From CAZDKK01 sp964603725 (lineage in GTDB: Bacteria > Eisenbacteria > RBG-16-71-46 > CAIMUX01 > WJJG01): DNA of 64,000 nt. A program made the translations under genes and the position numbers. This document shows positions 1 through 9,109 of the stretch, piece by piece. The notes below the pieces were generated by a model. It was not told the origin of the DNA, ran no database searches, and worked only from the letters and a program-made list of their open reading frames with translations. Every line of letters begins with the position of its first letter. Within the stretch, counting starts at the first letter, position 1. The stretch spans positions 62,001-126,000 of the forward strand of contig CAZRWW010000002.1 in the NCBI GenBank assembly GCA_964603725.1, read 5' to 3'.

Positions 1-2
1 GC

Positions 3-1277
3 GAGGCCACCGATATCACCGGCCTGGGCATTGCCGCCTTCCGCTCCAACGGCTTCACGCTGGTCGCGGAGGGCCGTTATCAAGGCGCGGCGCGCCGGGT
101 GCGCGCCGAGATCGTGCACGACAGCTTCCTGAAGTACGCCCGCTTCGTGGCCGCCGCCGGCACCTCCTACGACTGCGGCGCGGTGCTCACGGGCGAGGTC
201 TACTGCGGCGGCGACCTGGGCGTGCCCAGCGGCTGCGGCGCCACCTCGGTGCAGTTCCTCGAGTTCGTCGCGACGGTCGGCACGATCCCCAACGCGAACT
301 ATGCGATCTTCTACCGCGGCTACGTCACCGGCACGACCCAGATCGACCTGGGCAACTCCTGCGACTTCGCGCTGATGCGCAACAAGGCCAAGGGCCTGGC
401 GGTGGCCTGTGACTGCGAGGGCACGGGCTCGGTCGGGATCTACATCAACCCCGGCGGCGGATTCAACCCGCTCGGCACCGGCACGAACCCCGTCAACCTG
501 GGCCTGTTCGACTACTGCAACACGACCCTGGCCCCGGGCGACACGGTCATCACCTACAACGGCGTGGCGGTCCCCAACACCGTGACCGCCCAGGCCATGC
601 GCCGCAGCGAATTCAACGGCGTCATCTTCTTCGAGGGCGACGGCAAAGCCTTCGGCACCCTCGACGGGCGCAGCGGCCGCAACCTCTCGCTCTTCGCCAC
701 CGACGATATGTTTGTGACCGGCAACATCATCACCGGCCACACGGGATTCGACCCCGGCACGGGTCTCCCCAACGGCGGCGGCGACCCGGTCAACGTCGGG
801 CTGATCGCCTACGATTACGTCTACATCGACCGCTACACGCCGCGCGTCTTGCAGATCGACGCGGCCCTGATGTCGACGAGATCGAACTGGCGTTGCGACG
901 GCGGCACGATCGCCAACCACCCCTCGTCGGCCCCCGGCCCCCTGGATCTGGACATGGACGGGATCGTCGGCGAGACGCCCTACAACAACGACCCCACCCC
1001 GGGAAGCGGCTGGGATGAGCTCAACATCACCGCCAACACCTGGGTGCTCAACATCAACGGTCCGATGATCACCTACAACGGCGGTAGCGCCTGGCCGTGG
1101 AACGACGCCACCGTGCTGGCGGCGGCCAGCGGCCCGACGCGCCGCTACAACTACGATATGGACATCACCGAGTACCCGCCGCCGTGCTTCCCGGTGCCGC
1201 TCAACCTGTGGAAGGACGTGAGCTGGACGGAGATCTTCGAGACCGACGGCGCGTTGGCCAGTTATCTGCCGAACTAG
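3..1277 (+). CDS. PilX-like pilus assembly protein, 5'-truncated
   Basis: The reading frame is open from the window edge, so the N-terminus (probably a PilX-type membrane helix) is missing; 424 residues are visible. The first ones (TDITGLGIAAF, then VAEGRYQGAARRVRAEI) look like the end of a PilX N-terminal region, where pili proteins carry a short beta segment on the processed transcript of the minor-pilin cluster. The middle (GVIFFEGDGKAFGTLDGRSG, then FATDDMFVTGNI) resembles DUF4900-type beta-helical repeats found in PilX-like proteins. It is secreted or pilus-associated by inference. It is followed after 22 bp by a GspH pseudopilin and then a PilW-like gene, the usual minor-pilin order. 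Stop is TAG. The family assignment is by resemblance only; a plain secreted protein is the alternative. Confidence 0.6.
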   Translation, partial: EATDITGLGIAAFRSNGFTLVAEGRYQGAARRVRAEIVHDSFLKYARFVAAAGTSYDCGAVLTGEVYCGGDLGVPSGCGATSVQFLEFVATVGTIPNANYAIFYRGYVTGTTQIDLGNSCDFALMRNKAKGLAVACDCEGTGSVGIYINPGGGFNPLGTGTNPVNLGLFDYCNTTLAPGDTVITYNGVAVPNTVTAQAMRRSEFNGVIFFEGDGKAFGTLDGRSGRNLSLFATDDMFVTGNIITGHTGFDPGTGLPNGGGDPVNVGLIAYDYVYIDRYTPRVLQIDAALMSTRSNWRCDGGTIANHPSSAPGPLDLDMDGIVGETPYNNDPTPGSGWDELNITANTWVLNINGPMITYNGGSAWPWNDATVLAAASGPTRRYNYDMDITEYPPPCFPVPLNLWKDVSWTEIFETDGALASYLPN

Positions 1278-1299
1278 CGCGCAGGGAGGAACGGCCGCC

Positions 1300-1839
1300 A
1301 TGTTGACATCGCTCGGGCAGCTTGGACAGCGACGCTCGGCGCGGAACGCACCCGCCCCCGCCCTCCGCGGGGCCGGCGGATTCTCGCTGATGGAGCTGAT
1401 GGTGGTCCTGACCGTCATCGGGATCGTTCTCGGCGTGGCGGTGCCCAACTTCGTGCGCATCAGCCGACGCGACACGGTCGAGGCCACCGCCTACGATCTG
1501 CAGCGCCAGATCTCCCTGGCGCGCCAGAAGGCGGTCTCGCGCCGCGCGCACTACCGCGTCTCCATCAACGCCGAGGCCCGCACCTTCCAGGTCGACCGCC
1601 GCGACAACGGCAGTTGGGTGCCGGACCCGGCGGAAACGTTCAGCTGGTGCGACCGCGTCGAGGCCCTGGTGACCATCGGGAGCAGCAGCGGCAACACCGA
1701 CATCGAGTTCGAGCCGCAGGGCACGGTGGTCGCGTTGGACGCCCCGGCGGTCATCCGCTTCGTCAACGCCCAGGGCGACACCGCGACCGTCAGCCTGGTT
1801 CGCACGGGCCGCCTGCGAATATCGACCTCCTCATCTTGA
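1300..1839 (+). CDS. GspH/FimT-type pseudopilin
   Basis: A 179-residue minor pilin of the type IV pilus or type II secretion family. The class III leader is long (27 residues) and ends in GAGG, followed by FSLMELMVVLTVIGIVLGVA, giving the G|F prepilin-peptidase site and the conserved Glu at +5. A helical segment (YDLQRQISLARQKAVSRR) and a C-terminal beta domain of GspH type follow. The ATG is preceded by AGGGAGG about 10 bp upstream. It would be processed by the PilD encoded at 10.8 kb and help prime pilus assembly in the inner membrane. It lies between the PilX-like gene and the PilW-like gene on the same strand. Confidence 0.85.
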   Translation: MLTSLGQLGQRRSARNAPAPALRGAGGFSLMELMVVLTVIGIVLGVAVPNFVRISRRDTVEATAYDLQRQISLARQKAVSRRAHYRVSINAEARTFQVDRRDNGSWVPDPAETFSWCDRVEALVTIGSSSGNTDIEFEPQGTVVALDAPAVIRFVNAQGDTATVSLVRTGRLRISTSSS

Positions 1840-1970
1840 GCATCTTGAGCGGTCGGAGGCGCTCCGTTTCGGCACGGGGGTGCAGCATGAACAAGCGCAC
1901 GGACAGAGTGATCGACGCCGTGACCGCGGGCGGCTCTGCCGCCCGGAGGTCCTGGGGAAGGGAGCGCACC

Positions 1971-4826
1971 ATGAGCTTCCCGCAGCGAAGCGCTCGTGGC
2001 CAGGCAGGCTTCACCATGGTGGAGATGCTGGTGACGGTGCTGATCCTGGGCATCATCTCGATCGGTCTCTTCCAGACGCTGGTGACCAGCCGCGATTCCT
2101 ATGAGCAGCAGAAGGTCACCGTCGAGATGCAACAGAATGGCCGGGCGGCCCTGGAGGCCCTGGCCGACGACTTCCGGCACGTGAGCTACGGGAAGGACCC
2201 CACCCAGCCTTCGATCGTCTTCGCCGATCACGATACGATCACGTTCGTGGCCGACATCCTGCCCGACATCCCGGGCGCGGAGATCATCTCCTATTCGCTC
2301 AGCGCGGACGGCGATCTGGAGACGCCCAACCCGCACGACACCATCCTGCTCAAGACCGTGACCGACTCCGCGGGCGTGCTCATCTACGTCGAGCCCCAGT
2401 CGTACGGCATCAAACAGGGCGGCCTCGACATCCGGTACTTCAACGGCGCGGGCGTCGAGATGACGACCATGCCGGTGCCCTCCCCGGAGCTGGTCGGGGA
2501 AGCGCTCATCTCGGTGACGACCATGGAGCCGCGCCAGCACAAGCGCTTGCACACCTATCTCGAGCAGACCCTCAGCACGACGGTCTACCCCCGCAATCTG
2601 CCGCTCACGCCGGCCCGCAGCCGGCCGTCGATGCCGGGGATGGGCTCGATGACCTCGCCCAACTGCGAGAGCGTCACCCTGAACTGGACGACGCCGACGA
2701 CCAATACCGACGGCAGCCCCCTGACCCTGGACGAGATCAGCCATTTCACGATCTGGTTCGGCCTGAATCCCAGCGAGATGACGATGTATTCGCGCACGGC
2801 CCGCACGGTCAACCAGTGGACCGTCTCCGGCCTGACCGGCAACAAGACCTACTACTTTGCGGTCACCTGCACGAGTCGCAGCGGCGTCGAGAGCTATCGG
2901 CCGATCGTGAGCTACACCCTTTCCTCCGGTCTGATCCCCCGGACGCCGACCGGCATCACCTGGTTCCCCAACCCGTCGGGCGCCGGGTGGCGCATTGAGT
3001 GGAACTCGGTGACGCAGTTCACCTCGGGAACCGGGATCACCACCCCGGTGGACTACACCGTCTATCGGAGCACGACCTCGGGCTTCACGCCGACGCCGGC
3101 CGAGGTGTTCGTGACGCAAGAGGCCCAGACCTGGGCGATCGACTCGACCATGAGCTCCTGCACGCCCTACTACTTCGTCGTCAGCGCGACCGCTTGCGGC
3201 AACGAGGGCGCGCCAACCAGCGAGTTCTCGATCGCCAGTCCGATGCCGCCGGCCTGCCCGCCGCTCGTCGCGGCCGAGCTGACCGCCACTTCCGGCGAGA
3301 TCCGCGTGACCTGGACGCTACCCACGCAGCGCACCGACGGGTCAACGCTCTCATCCGCGGACGTCTCGGGAAGCAGGGTCTACTACGACACTGCGCCCTA
3401 TACGTACACGACCTGGGTCGACGTCTCCGGCACGACCACGGAGGCGGTCATCTCCGGACTGACCACCTGCACGACGTACTACGTCAACGTCCGCTGCTAC
3501 GACCAGTGCCCGCAGCCGGGCGACCTGTGCATGGCGCGGGAGTTCGCGATCGACACCTCGGTGCCTTGCGATCCCGGCCCCCCCGCCGACGTGCCCTTCG
3601 CGCGCGCCGCCGGCCTGGACCAGCGCATCGACTTCACCTGGCCCGCCAACACGGCCGACTGCGACATCGACGGCTACTACCTCTACTACGGCACTACCTC
3701 GGGCTCTTATGGCGGCACGGGCGCGCTGCAGGGCAACTCGCCGATCTTCTTCGACGCGCCGGCCATCACCGGCTTCGACGACTCCTGCCGCGTGTCGCTG
3801 ACGGGTCTGCAGACCTGCCGCCACTACTACGCGGCCGTGGTCGCGGTCGACGGCTGCACGCCGCCCAACACCAGCACGCTCTCAGCCGAGGTCGCCGCCC
3901 AGACCGAGTGCATGGCCTGTCAGGCCGACGCCGGCTGCGTCGTCTACACGACCGAGAGCAGCGCCGCGCCCGATGTGCGCCTGGAGATCTACTCGTCCGT
4001 CGCGGGCGAGACGATCGCGGGACTGACGCCCCAGTGGAGCGGCCCGGGCCTGATCACCCAGGTTCTGGCCGGCCGGCCGCTGGTCTGCATCTGGCACTGC
4101 GACGGCTCGGCGGGCGGCGACGGCGCCGTGGGGCCGCAAGCTTCGGGCGCGCCGCTCAACCTGGACGACTTCACCGTGCCCAGCAGCGCCTGCGAAGCCG
4201 ACGGCCTGCCGATGCGCCTGATCTACGATACCGCCATGCAAGGCCAGTCCTTGACGCTCGACTTCCTGGGCTCGGGCGGCGGCTGGTGCAGCGCCGATCC
4301 GCGCACCGTGCGCGAGGGGATCACCTACGACGATTTCGACGACGGCAGCACGACCGGCTGGACCTTCACCAACGGCACCTGGAGCGCCGCCACCGGCGAG
4401 CTCTACCAGAGCGCGACCACCACGGCGTACGGGCTGTACGGCGGCACCTACGGTTCCCTGGTGATCGAGGCCAAGATCAAGATCCTGAGTGGCGCCACGA
4501 CGAACATCCTCTTCCGCGCGAACATGGGCGGCGGCACCTATTACCAGTTCGGCCTGGTGGAATCGAGCGACGTCGTCCGTTTCGGGCGCTACGTGAGCGG
4601 GTCCTACACGACCACGCAGCAGACCAACGTCACGCTGACGCCGGATACCTGGCACATGCTGCGGGTCGAGGTGAACGGCACCACTGCCCGGGGTTTCTTC
4701 GATTGCCAGCAGGTGCTGCAGGTGACCGATGCCCAGATGCTGGCGACGGGCCGGATCGGCGTCCGGACCTACAGCTCCAAGGCCTACTTCGACGACTTGC
4801 GGGTCTACACCTGGACGCCGAGCTAG
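1971..4826 (+). CDS. Giant PilW-like pseudopilin with fibronectin III and lectin-like domains
   Basis: 951 residues. The start is ATG 1971, with GGGAAGGGAG 7 bp upstream, giving a 13-residue leader ending in GQAG|FTMVEMLVTVLILG, a class III prepilin site with Glu at +5. Residues up to about 215 are PilW-like (RDSYEQQKVTVEMQQNGRAA is a typical prepilin helix). Four fibronectin III-like modules follow, starting near residues 220, 322, 426 and 535, each with paired Cys and the Tyr-rich YYFAV or YYxxV end. A Cys-rich stretch comes next (about 647-780), then a LamG/concanavalin-like domain (about 781-950; DDFDDGSTTGW to DDLRVYTW). Ordinary PilW proteins are roughly 200-350 residues. The extra domains suggest an adhesive pilus-tip subunit; that role is inferred. 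The frame also runs open upstream (an ATG at 1887 exists) but without a good ribosome site. Confidence 0.8.
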   Translation: MSFPQRSARGQAGFTMVEMLVTVLILGIISIGLFQTLVTSRDSYEQQKVTVEMQQNGRAALEALADDFRHVSYGKDPTQPSIVFADHDTITFVADILPDIPGAEIISYSLSADGDLETPNPHDTILLKTVTDSAGVLIYVEPQSYGIKQGGLDIRYFNGAGVEMTTMPVPSPELVGEALISVTTMEPRQHKRLHTYLEQTLSTTVYPRNLPLTPARSRPSMPGMGSMTSPNCESVTLNWTTPTTNTDGSPLTLDEISHFTIWFGLNPSEMTMYSRTARTVNQWTVSGLTGNKTYYFAVTCTSRSGVESYRPIVSYTLSSGLIPRTPTGITWFPNPSGAGWRIEWNSVTQFTSGTGITTPVDYTVYRSTTSGFTPTPAEVFVTQEAQTWAIDSTMSSCTPYYFVVSATACGNEGAPTSEFSIASPMPPACPPLVAAELTATSGEIRVTWTLPTQRTDGSTLSSADVSGSRVYYDTAPYTYTTWVDVSGTTTEAVISGLTTCTTYYVNVRCYDQCPQPGDLCMAREFAIDTSVPCDPGPPADVPFARAAGLDQRIDFTWPANTADCDIDGYYLYYGTTSGSYGGTGALQGNSPIFFDAPAITGFDDSCRVSLTGLQTCRHYYAAVVAVDGCTPPNTSTLSAEVAAQTECMACQADAGCVVYTTESSAAPDVRLEIYSSVAGETIAGLTPQWSGPGLITQVLAGRPLVCIWHCDGSAGGDGAVGPQASGAPLNLDDFTVPSSACEADGLPMRLIYDTAMQGQSLTLDFLGSGGGWCSADPRTVREGITYDDFDDGSTTGWTFTNGTWSAATGELYQSATTTAYGLYGGTYGSLVIEAKIKILSGATTNILFRANMGGGTYYQFGLVESSDVVRFGRYVSGSYTTTQQTNVTLTPDTWHMLRVEVNGTTARGFFDCQQVLQVTDAQMLATGRIGVRTYSSKAYFDDLRVYTWTPS

Positions 4827-4860
4827 TCGGCGCGCTCCCCCCGTGTCAGCGCGCACGTGA

Positions 4861-4903
4861 AGGGCGGCCGGCTCCGCGAGGGAACCGGCCGCCCTGGTTT
4901 TTT
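4861..4903 (+). terminator. Intrinsic terminator after the minor-pilin operon
   Basis: An 11-bp perfect stem (AGGGCGGCCGG at 4861-4871 pairing with CCGGCCGCCCT at 4885-4895), extended by a few pairs towards the loop, is followed after GG by six T at 4898-4903. It lies 34 bp after the stop of the PilW-like gene and before the end of the convergent pilQ gene. The T-run is on the + side only, so it is oriented for the + strand transcript. Confidence 0.85.
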
Positions 4904-4948
4904 CCGGTCCCGCCAGGCCGCGGCCCGCGGGGCACCCGGCGGCTGGCG

Positions 4949-7609
4949 CTAGCGCTGCTGCACCTCCGCCGCCCGCACGAGCCGCGGGGTCACGAAGATG
5001 AGCAGCTCCCGCTTCTCCTGCCGCTGGTCGCTGTACTTGAAGAACTGACCCAGCACCGGCACGTCCTTCAGCAGCGGCACGCCCTGCTCGAGCTTGCCCT
5101 CCAGCGTGCGGATCAGCCCGCCGATCACCGCCGTCTCGCCCTCGCGAACCATCACGCGCGCATCCGCCTGGGTGGTCGTGAAGACGACGCCGCCCTGGAC
5201 CGTGGACTGCGAAGACAGGTCGCTCACCTCGGGGTGGAGATCCAGCGTGATCTGGTCCTCCGAGTTCACGTAGGGCGTCACCTGGAGCGTGATGCCGACT
5301 TTCTTCAGCTCGGTGATCGCATTGCCGGCCTCATCCATGGTGATGAGCGGCACCTCCTTGCCGACGAGGATGCGGGCCTCGCGGTTGTTGACGGTCGTGA
5401 TGCGCGGCGTCGAGATGATGTCGGCCTTGTTCTCGTTGGCCAGCGCCTCGATGCGCGCGTGCACCTCGCCGAAGGAGCGCAGGACGCCGATGTCGGCCGT
5501 CGCGCCCGGATCGAGCACGTTGGGAGACGCGACCTCGAAGCTGCCGGACGCGTTGGCGGAGACGGAGTGGAGGTTGTCCACGCCCCAGGTGATGCCGAGC
5601 TTGCGCGCCTCGGTGAAGTCGACGTCCACGATCTCGGCGGTGATCTCGACCTGCATCGTCTGGGAATCCAGGGTGCGCAGCGTCTGCTCGAGCAGGTCCA
5701 GCCGCGGCTCGATGTCGGTCAGGATCAGCGCGTTGGTGCGCGGATCGACCTCCACCTGGCCGCGGTTCCCGCGCATCGTCGCGATCAGGTCCTTGAGCTC
5801 GCCGGCCTGGGCATAGCGCAGCGTGACGATGCGCGTCGCCAGCGGCATGTACTCCTCCTGCTTGCGCGCGGCGGACTCTCGCGCCACCGCCTCGTCCTGG
5901 GCCACGCGCTCGGTCGCCACGCGGATGACCATCCCGTGGTCGATCGCCACCAGGCCCATGGCGCGGCAGACGGTCCTCAGCATGTCGGGCCACGGCAGAT
6001 CCACGGCGCGCAGAGAGATGCGTCCCGCCACGTCCTTGTCGGCGACGATGTTGACGCCGGCGAACTCGGCGATCGAGCGCAGCACGGTGTGGATGTCGGC
6101 CCCCTGGACATCCAGGGACATCGGCGCAGGCTGCCGAGACCCTCCCGTGGCCAGCGGAAAATCGGCGTCGGCGTCCCCCAGGAGCGGCGCGCTGTCGTGC
6201 GGCACGAAATCCTGGGTCCAGTCCCGATGGGCGCGGGTGGCGGCCGCCGGCCGGTACTGGTCGATTAGGCTCTGGAAGCGATCGCGCAACCTGCCCGCAA
6301 CCGGCGCATCCTGATCTGGCTCCGTCGTCCCGACCGGGACCGTCTCCGTCGTCCCGACCGCGACCGGCGCGGTCGGGCCGGCCGGCTCGGCGAAGGCCAC
6401 GCGCTCCGGCTGCGTCGGCGGATCCGGCTCGGCCACCGTCGTCTCGACGGTCACGCCGACGTCGGTGGGATCGGCCGCGGTTGCCACGCGATCCACCGGC
6501 GGGGTCGCCACCTCATCCCGAGCGGCCAGCTCTGACGGCAGGAAGGTGACAGTCGGCCATTCGAACGTCGCGTTCGCGGCGCCTTCTGCCGGCAAGTCGG
6601 CGGCGGTCGGCGGCGCCGCGGGCTCGGCGGTAGCAGGGCTCGGCTCGCCGGACGCTGCGGGCGCGAAGGCCGTCGTGGGCTCGACAGCCGCCGTCGTGGG
6701 CTCGACAGCCGCCGTCGTGGGCTCGACAGCCGCCGTCGTGGGCTCGACAGCGCTCTCGGGCGCCGGCTGGCTCGCGGGCTGGGGCGCGCCCAGCACCAGC
6801 GCTCCACCCCAGACCTCCATGCATCCGGCTTCGCCACCGCCCGTGGGCAGTGCGGCAAACGCCCGGCTGGACACCGGAGCCATCGCGCCGAGCTGGATCA
6901 GCTCGCCGAGATTGGTGGGCTCCAGCCGTGGCGACGGCGCCCAGTCCGTCTCGACGCCCAGGGGCACCATGATCGGCGCCAGCCCCGGCTCGGCGGGCGT
7001 CGCGTCCGCCCGCGCCGGCGCCTCCAACGGCGGGGCGTCGCCCCTCGGCGTGGCGGCGGGCTCGATCTGAGACGCGGCGGAAACCGACGTCGGAGCCCCG
7101 GTCGGTGACGGCGCGCTGCCCGCGGCCTCCCCTCGGAGAATCGTCTCGTCGGCCGGCGGCTGAACCGCCGGGCAAGCCTCCGGCAGCGCGACCCAGACGG
7201 TGATCGCCCGACCCCGGTCGTCGACGCGATAGGTGGCCGGCGCGCTGGTCTCGACGACGTAGCGCACGATCGGCTCGGTCGCGCTCGGCTTCCACAACGA
7301 GTAGCGCACGGCTCGCAGCCCCGGAACGGCGCTCGGCGCCTGCGCGGCCAGCGGGGCGCCCACGCCGAACAGGTCGACCACCACCCGCGCGGGGTTCTCC
7401 AGCCGAAACACCTTGTAGTTGAGGTCGGCATTCGCCTCGAGACTGAGCGCGATGCCTTCCTCGCCGTGCTCGACGCTCGCCGCCTGCAGTCGGGCGATCG
7501 CCGGCGCGGGGCTCGCATCGGCTCCCTCGGCCCGCGCCGCCCCCACTGTCAGACCCGCGGCCAGCACCAGACAGCCCGTGAGCCACCACAGCCCGCTTCT
7601 AGCGTTCAT
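4949..7609 (-). CDS. pilQ: PilQ, type IV pilus secretin
   Basis: Outer-membrane secretin ring through which the pilus passes; 886 residues. The start is ATG 7609 (MNARSGLWW..), overlapping the pilP stop by 11 bp; a longer upstream frame is only pilP sequence read out of phase. In order: signal peptide ending near ARAEGA; AMIN domain (about 36-125) for peptidoglycan binding; a long Pro/Ala/Thr-rich linker with four VEPTTAA repeats; secretin short N-terminal domain (about 495-560, SLDVQGADIHTVLRSIAEFA); NolW domain (about 600-670, IVTLRYAQAGELKDLI); secretin core ending in VPLLKDVPVLGQFFKYS and LLIFVTPRLV. Last gene of pilMNOPQ. The linker makes it longer than many PilQ proteins. Confidence 0.96.
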   Translation of the reverse strand: MNARSGLWWLTGCLVLAAGLTVGAARAEGADASPAPAIARLQAASVEHGEEGIALSLEANADLNYKVFRLENPARVVVDLFGVGAPLAAQAPSAVPGLRAVRYSLWKPSATEPIVRYVVETSAPATYRVDDRGRAITVWVALPEACPAVQPPADETILRGEAAGSAPSPTGAPTSVSAASQIEPAATPRGDAPPLEAPARADATPAEPGLAPIMVPLGVETDWAPSPRLEPTNLGELIQLGAMAPVSSRAFAALPTGGGEAGCMEVWGGALVLGAPQPASQPAPESAVEPTTAAVEPTTAAVEPTTAAVEPTTAFAPAASGEPSPATAEPAAPPTAADLPAEGAANATFEWPTVTFLPSELAARDEVATPPVDRVATAADPTDVGVTVETTVAEPDPPTQPERVAFAEPAGPTAPVAVGTTETVPVGTTEPDQDAPVAGRLRDRFQSLIDQYRPAAATRAHRDWTQDFVPHDSAPLLGDADADFPLATGGSRQPAPMSLDVQGADIHTVLRSIAEFAGVNIVADKDVAGRISLRAVDLPWPDMLRTVCRAMGLVAIDHGMVIRVATERVAQDEAVARESAARKQEEYMPLATRIVTLRYAQAGELKDLIATMRGNRGQVEVDPRTNALILTDIEPRLDLLEQTLRTLDSQTMQVEITAEIVDVDFTEARKLGITWGVDNLHSVSANASGSFEVASPNVLDPGATADIGVLRSFGEVHARIEALANENKADIISTPRITTVNNREARILVGKEVPLITMDEAGNAITELKKVGITLQVTPYVNSEDQITLDLHPEVSDLSSQSTVQGGVVFTTTQADARVMVREGETAVIGGLIRTLEGKLEQGVPLLKDVPVLGQFFKYSDQRQEKRELLIFVTPRLVRAAEVQQR
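6669..6752. repeat. 21-bp tandem repeat in pilQ
   Basis: Four copies of a 21-bp unit containing gtcgtgggctcgacagcc (+ strand), encoding VEPTTAA on the - strand in the PilQ linker between the AMIN and secretin domains. The unit length keeps frame, so copy number can change without disrupting PilQ. Confidence 0.85.
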
Positions 7610-8357
7610 CTTTTCCCTCCAAGCCGGAGCGCACCGGCAGGGTGACGATCCGGGTGATCCCGTAGAGCGTGTGACTGAGCCGCAGTCCATCCGGGAGCAC
7701 CGCCATCACCCGCCCGTCCTGCACCGGGTCCCCAGCCCTCAGCACCAGACTTCTTCCGCCCCGGGTCTCGATGAGAGCGAAGCGGTCCGATTCACTCCAG
7801 AGCACGCCGACGACGATGATGTCGCCGATCGCCACCGGGCCCTCGTAGGACGGCTCGCGTGTCCCCACCAGGGAGGCGAACGGGTCGCGCGTGCCGGCGC
7901 TCTGGTAGACGTACGGCTCGGGCCAAAGCAGCTCGTCCAGCACCTCGCCCACGTCCATCATCAGCGAGTCGCCCGGCGCCAGCGCGCCTTCGCCGTCCGA
8001 CGCGGGCGGATCGACGCCGGCATCCGACGACGACGAGCTCGGCGGCTCGGCCGCCGGCTCCGCCGGCGGGGGCGTCTCCGAACTCGCCTCGGCCGCAGCG
8101 GTCGCGGCGGTCGCCTCGGCCGATTCGGTCGCCTCGGCCGGCTCGGTCGCCTCGGCCGCAGCGGTCGCGGCGGCTGGTTCGGTCGCGGCGGTCGCCTCGG
8201 CCGGCTCGGTCGCCTCGGCCGGCTCGGTCGCCTCGCTCTCGACCGACCCCGGCGGGGCCTCGGGCGGCGCCTGGGGCTCCGCGGGGTCGGTGGCCCGCGC
8301 GTCAGCCCAGCCGGAGGCTGCCAGGAACACCAGCGCCGTCAAGATCAGCGTCTTCAT
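7599..8357 (-). CDS. pilP: PilP-like pilus assembly lipoprotein/periplasmic protein
   Basis: 252 residues. An N-terminal signal peptide (KTLILTALVFLAASGWADA; no clear lipobox Cys) is followed by an Ala/Glu/Pro/Thr-rich linker with TEPAEA repeats (about residues 25-115). The C-terminal PilP domain follows: YVYQSAGTRDPFASLV, then IIVVGVLWSESDRFALI and VLRAGDPVQDGRV. PilP links the inner-membrane PilMNO complex to PilQ. It overlaps pilO by ATGA and pilQ by 11 bp, so the genes are translationally coupled. The absence of a lipobox is unlike the proteobacterial lipoprotein PilP. Confidence 0.88.
   Translation of the reverse strand: MKTLILTALVFLAASGWADARATDPAEPQAPPEAPPGSVESEATEPAEATEPAEATAATEPAAATAAAEATEPAEATESAEATAATAAAEASSETPPPAEPAAEPPSSSSSDAGVDPPASDGEGALAPGDSLMMDVGEVLDELLWPEPYVYQSAGTRDPFASLVGTREPSYEGPVAIGDIIVVGVLWSESDRFALIETRGGRSLVLRAGDPVQDGRVMAVLPDGLRLSHTLYGITRIVTLPVRSGLEGKDER
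8095..8245. repeat. 18-bp-periodic repeat in pilP
   Basis: Degenerate tandem copies of gcctcggccggctcggtc (+ strand), encoding EPAEAT-type hexapeptides in the PilP linker on the - strand. It is low-complexity and frame-preserving. Confidence 0.7.
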
Positions 8358-9073
8358 TCCTCGCTACCCCCTCTCTCGGCCACCTGGCCGGCCTCGGCCG
8401 CCTCGTTGGGCGCGGCCGTGCGTCCCCTGACCTTCTCAGCGATGCGCTGGCCGCTGCGGATGATTCCTCCGGCGGTGATCGCTTGCCCTTGCGGGGCCGC
8501 GGCGCCTTGGCCGCCCAGCGTGTAGGCGACAGCGGTGAACTGCGCCTTGGCCGTGCTCGGCGTGGCGTCCTGCTGGCGGGTCTGTTCGATCACCAAGTCC
8601 CGCACGTTCACAATGCGCGTCATCGCGGCCAGCTCGTTGAGGAACGTGGCGATCTCGTGGTACCCCCCCTCGACCTGGACCGCGATCGGGTTCTCGGTGT
8701 AGAACTGCGCCGCCACCGGCGGCTTGGGCTCGAACAACAGGAAGTCGACGCCGCAGGTCAGTCCGCGGAAGGAGATCTCCTGCAGCAGGCTGCCGATCTG
8801 GTTCTCCGTCGGCAGGAGCTGGTTCGCCTCCTCCCACTTGGCCCGCAAGGTCTCGTACTCGGCCTCCAGGTGCGGCAAGTGCTTCGCCGACTGCCGCGCG
8901 CGGTTGACCTCCAGGCTCAGCTTCTCGTAGCGATCCTTCAGGCCGGCCAGCTCCTTCGCCTGCACCTTGTAGGTGAACGGCAGCAGCGAGGTCCCGAAGT
9001 AGGCATAGAGCAGCCCGGCCACACAGATGCCGATCAGGAAGTACCTCGGTACCCGCGGATCGTTGAGGTCCAT
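8354..9073 (-). CDS. pilO: PilO, inner-membrane alignment protein
   Basis: 239 residues with one N-terminal membrane helix (YFLIGICVAGLLYAYFGTSL), a coiled-coil segment (LAGLKDRYEKLSLEVNRARQ) and a ferredoxin-like periplasmic domain containing LLQEISFRGLTCGVDFLLFE and the PilO-typical VQVEGGYHEIATFLNELA. It pairs with PilN and binds PilP to connect PilM with the secretin. The ATG start lies 36 bp after pilN, and its stop overlaps pilP by ATGA. Confidence 0.95.
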   Translation of the reverse strand: MDLNDPRVPRYFLIGICVAGLLYAYFGTSLLPFTYKVQAKELAGLKDRYEKLSLEVNRARQSAKHLPHLEAEYETLRAKWEEANQLLPTENQIGSLLQEISFRGLTCGVDFLLFEPKPPVAAQFYTENPIAVQVEGGYHEIATFLNELAAMTRIVNVRDLVIEQTRQQDATPSTAKAQFTAVAYTLGGQGAAAPQGQAITAGGIIRSGQRIAEKVRGRTAAPNEAAEAGQVAERGGSEE

Positions 9074-9109
9074 GCTGTTCGCTCCCGTCCTTGGGCGACT
9101 GCGCCGCCT

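Noticed and set aside
1614..1970. N-terminal extension of the PilW-like protein
   Set aside because: It overlaps the GspH gene in another frame. The ATG at 1971 has a strong ribosome site and places the leader correctly.
2999..6268. A 1,089-codon + strand frame over the PilW-like and pilQ genes
   Set aside because: Arg/His/Leu-rich composition and crossing of a terminator and two real genes in other frames mark it as a shadow.
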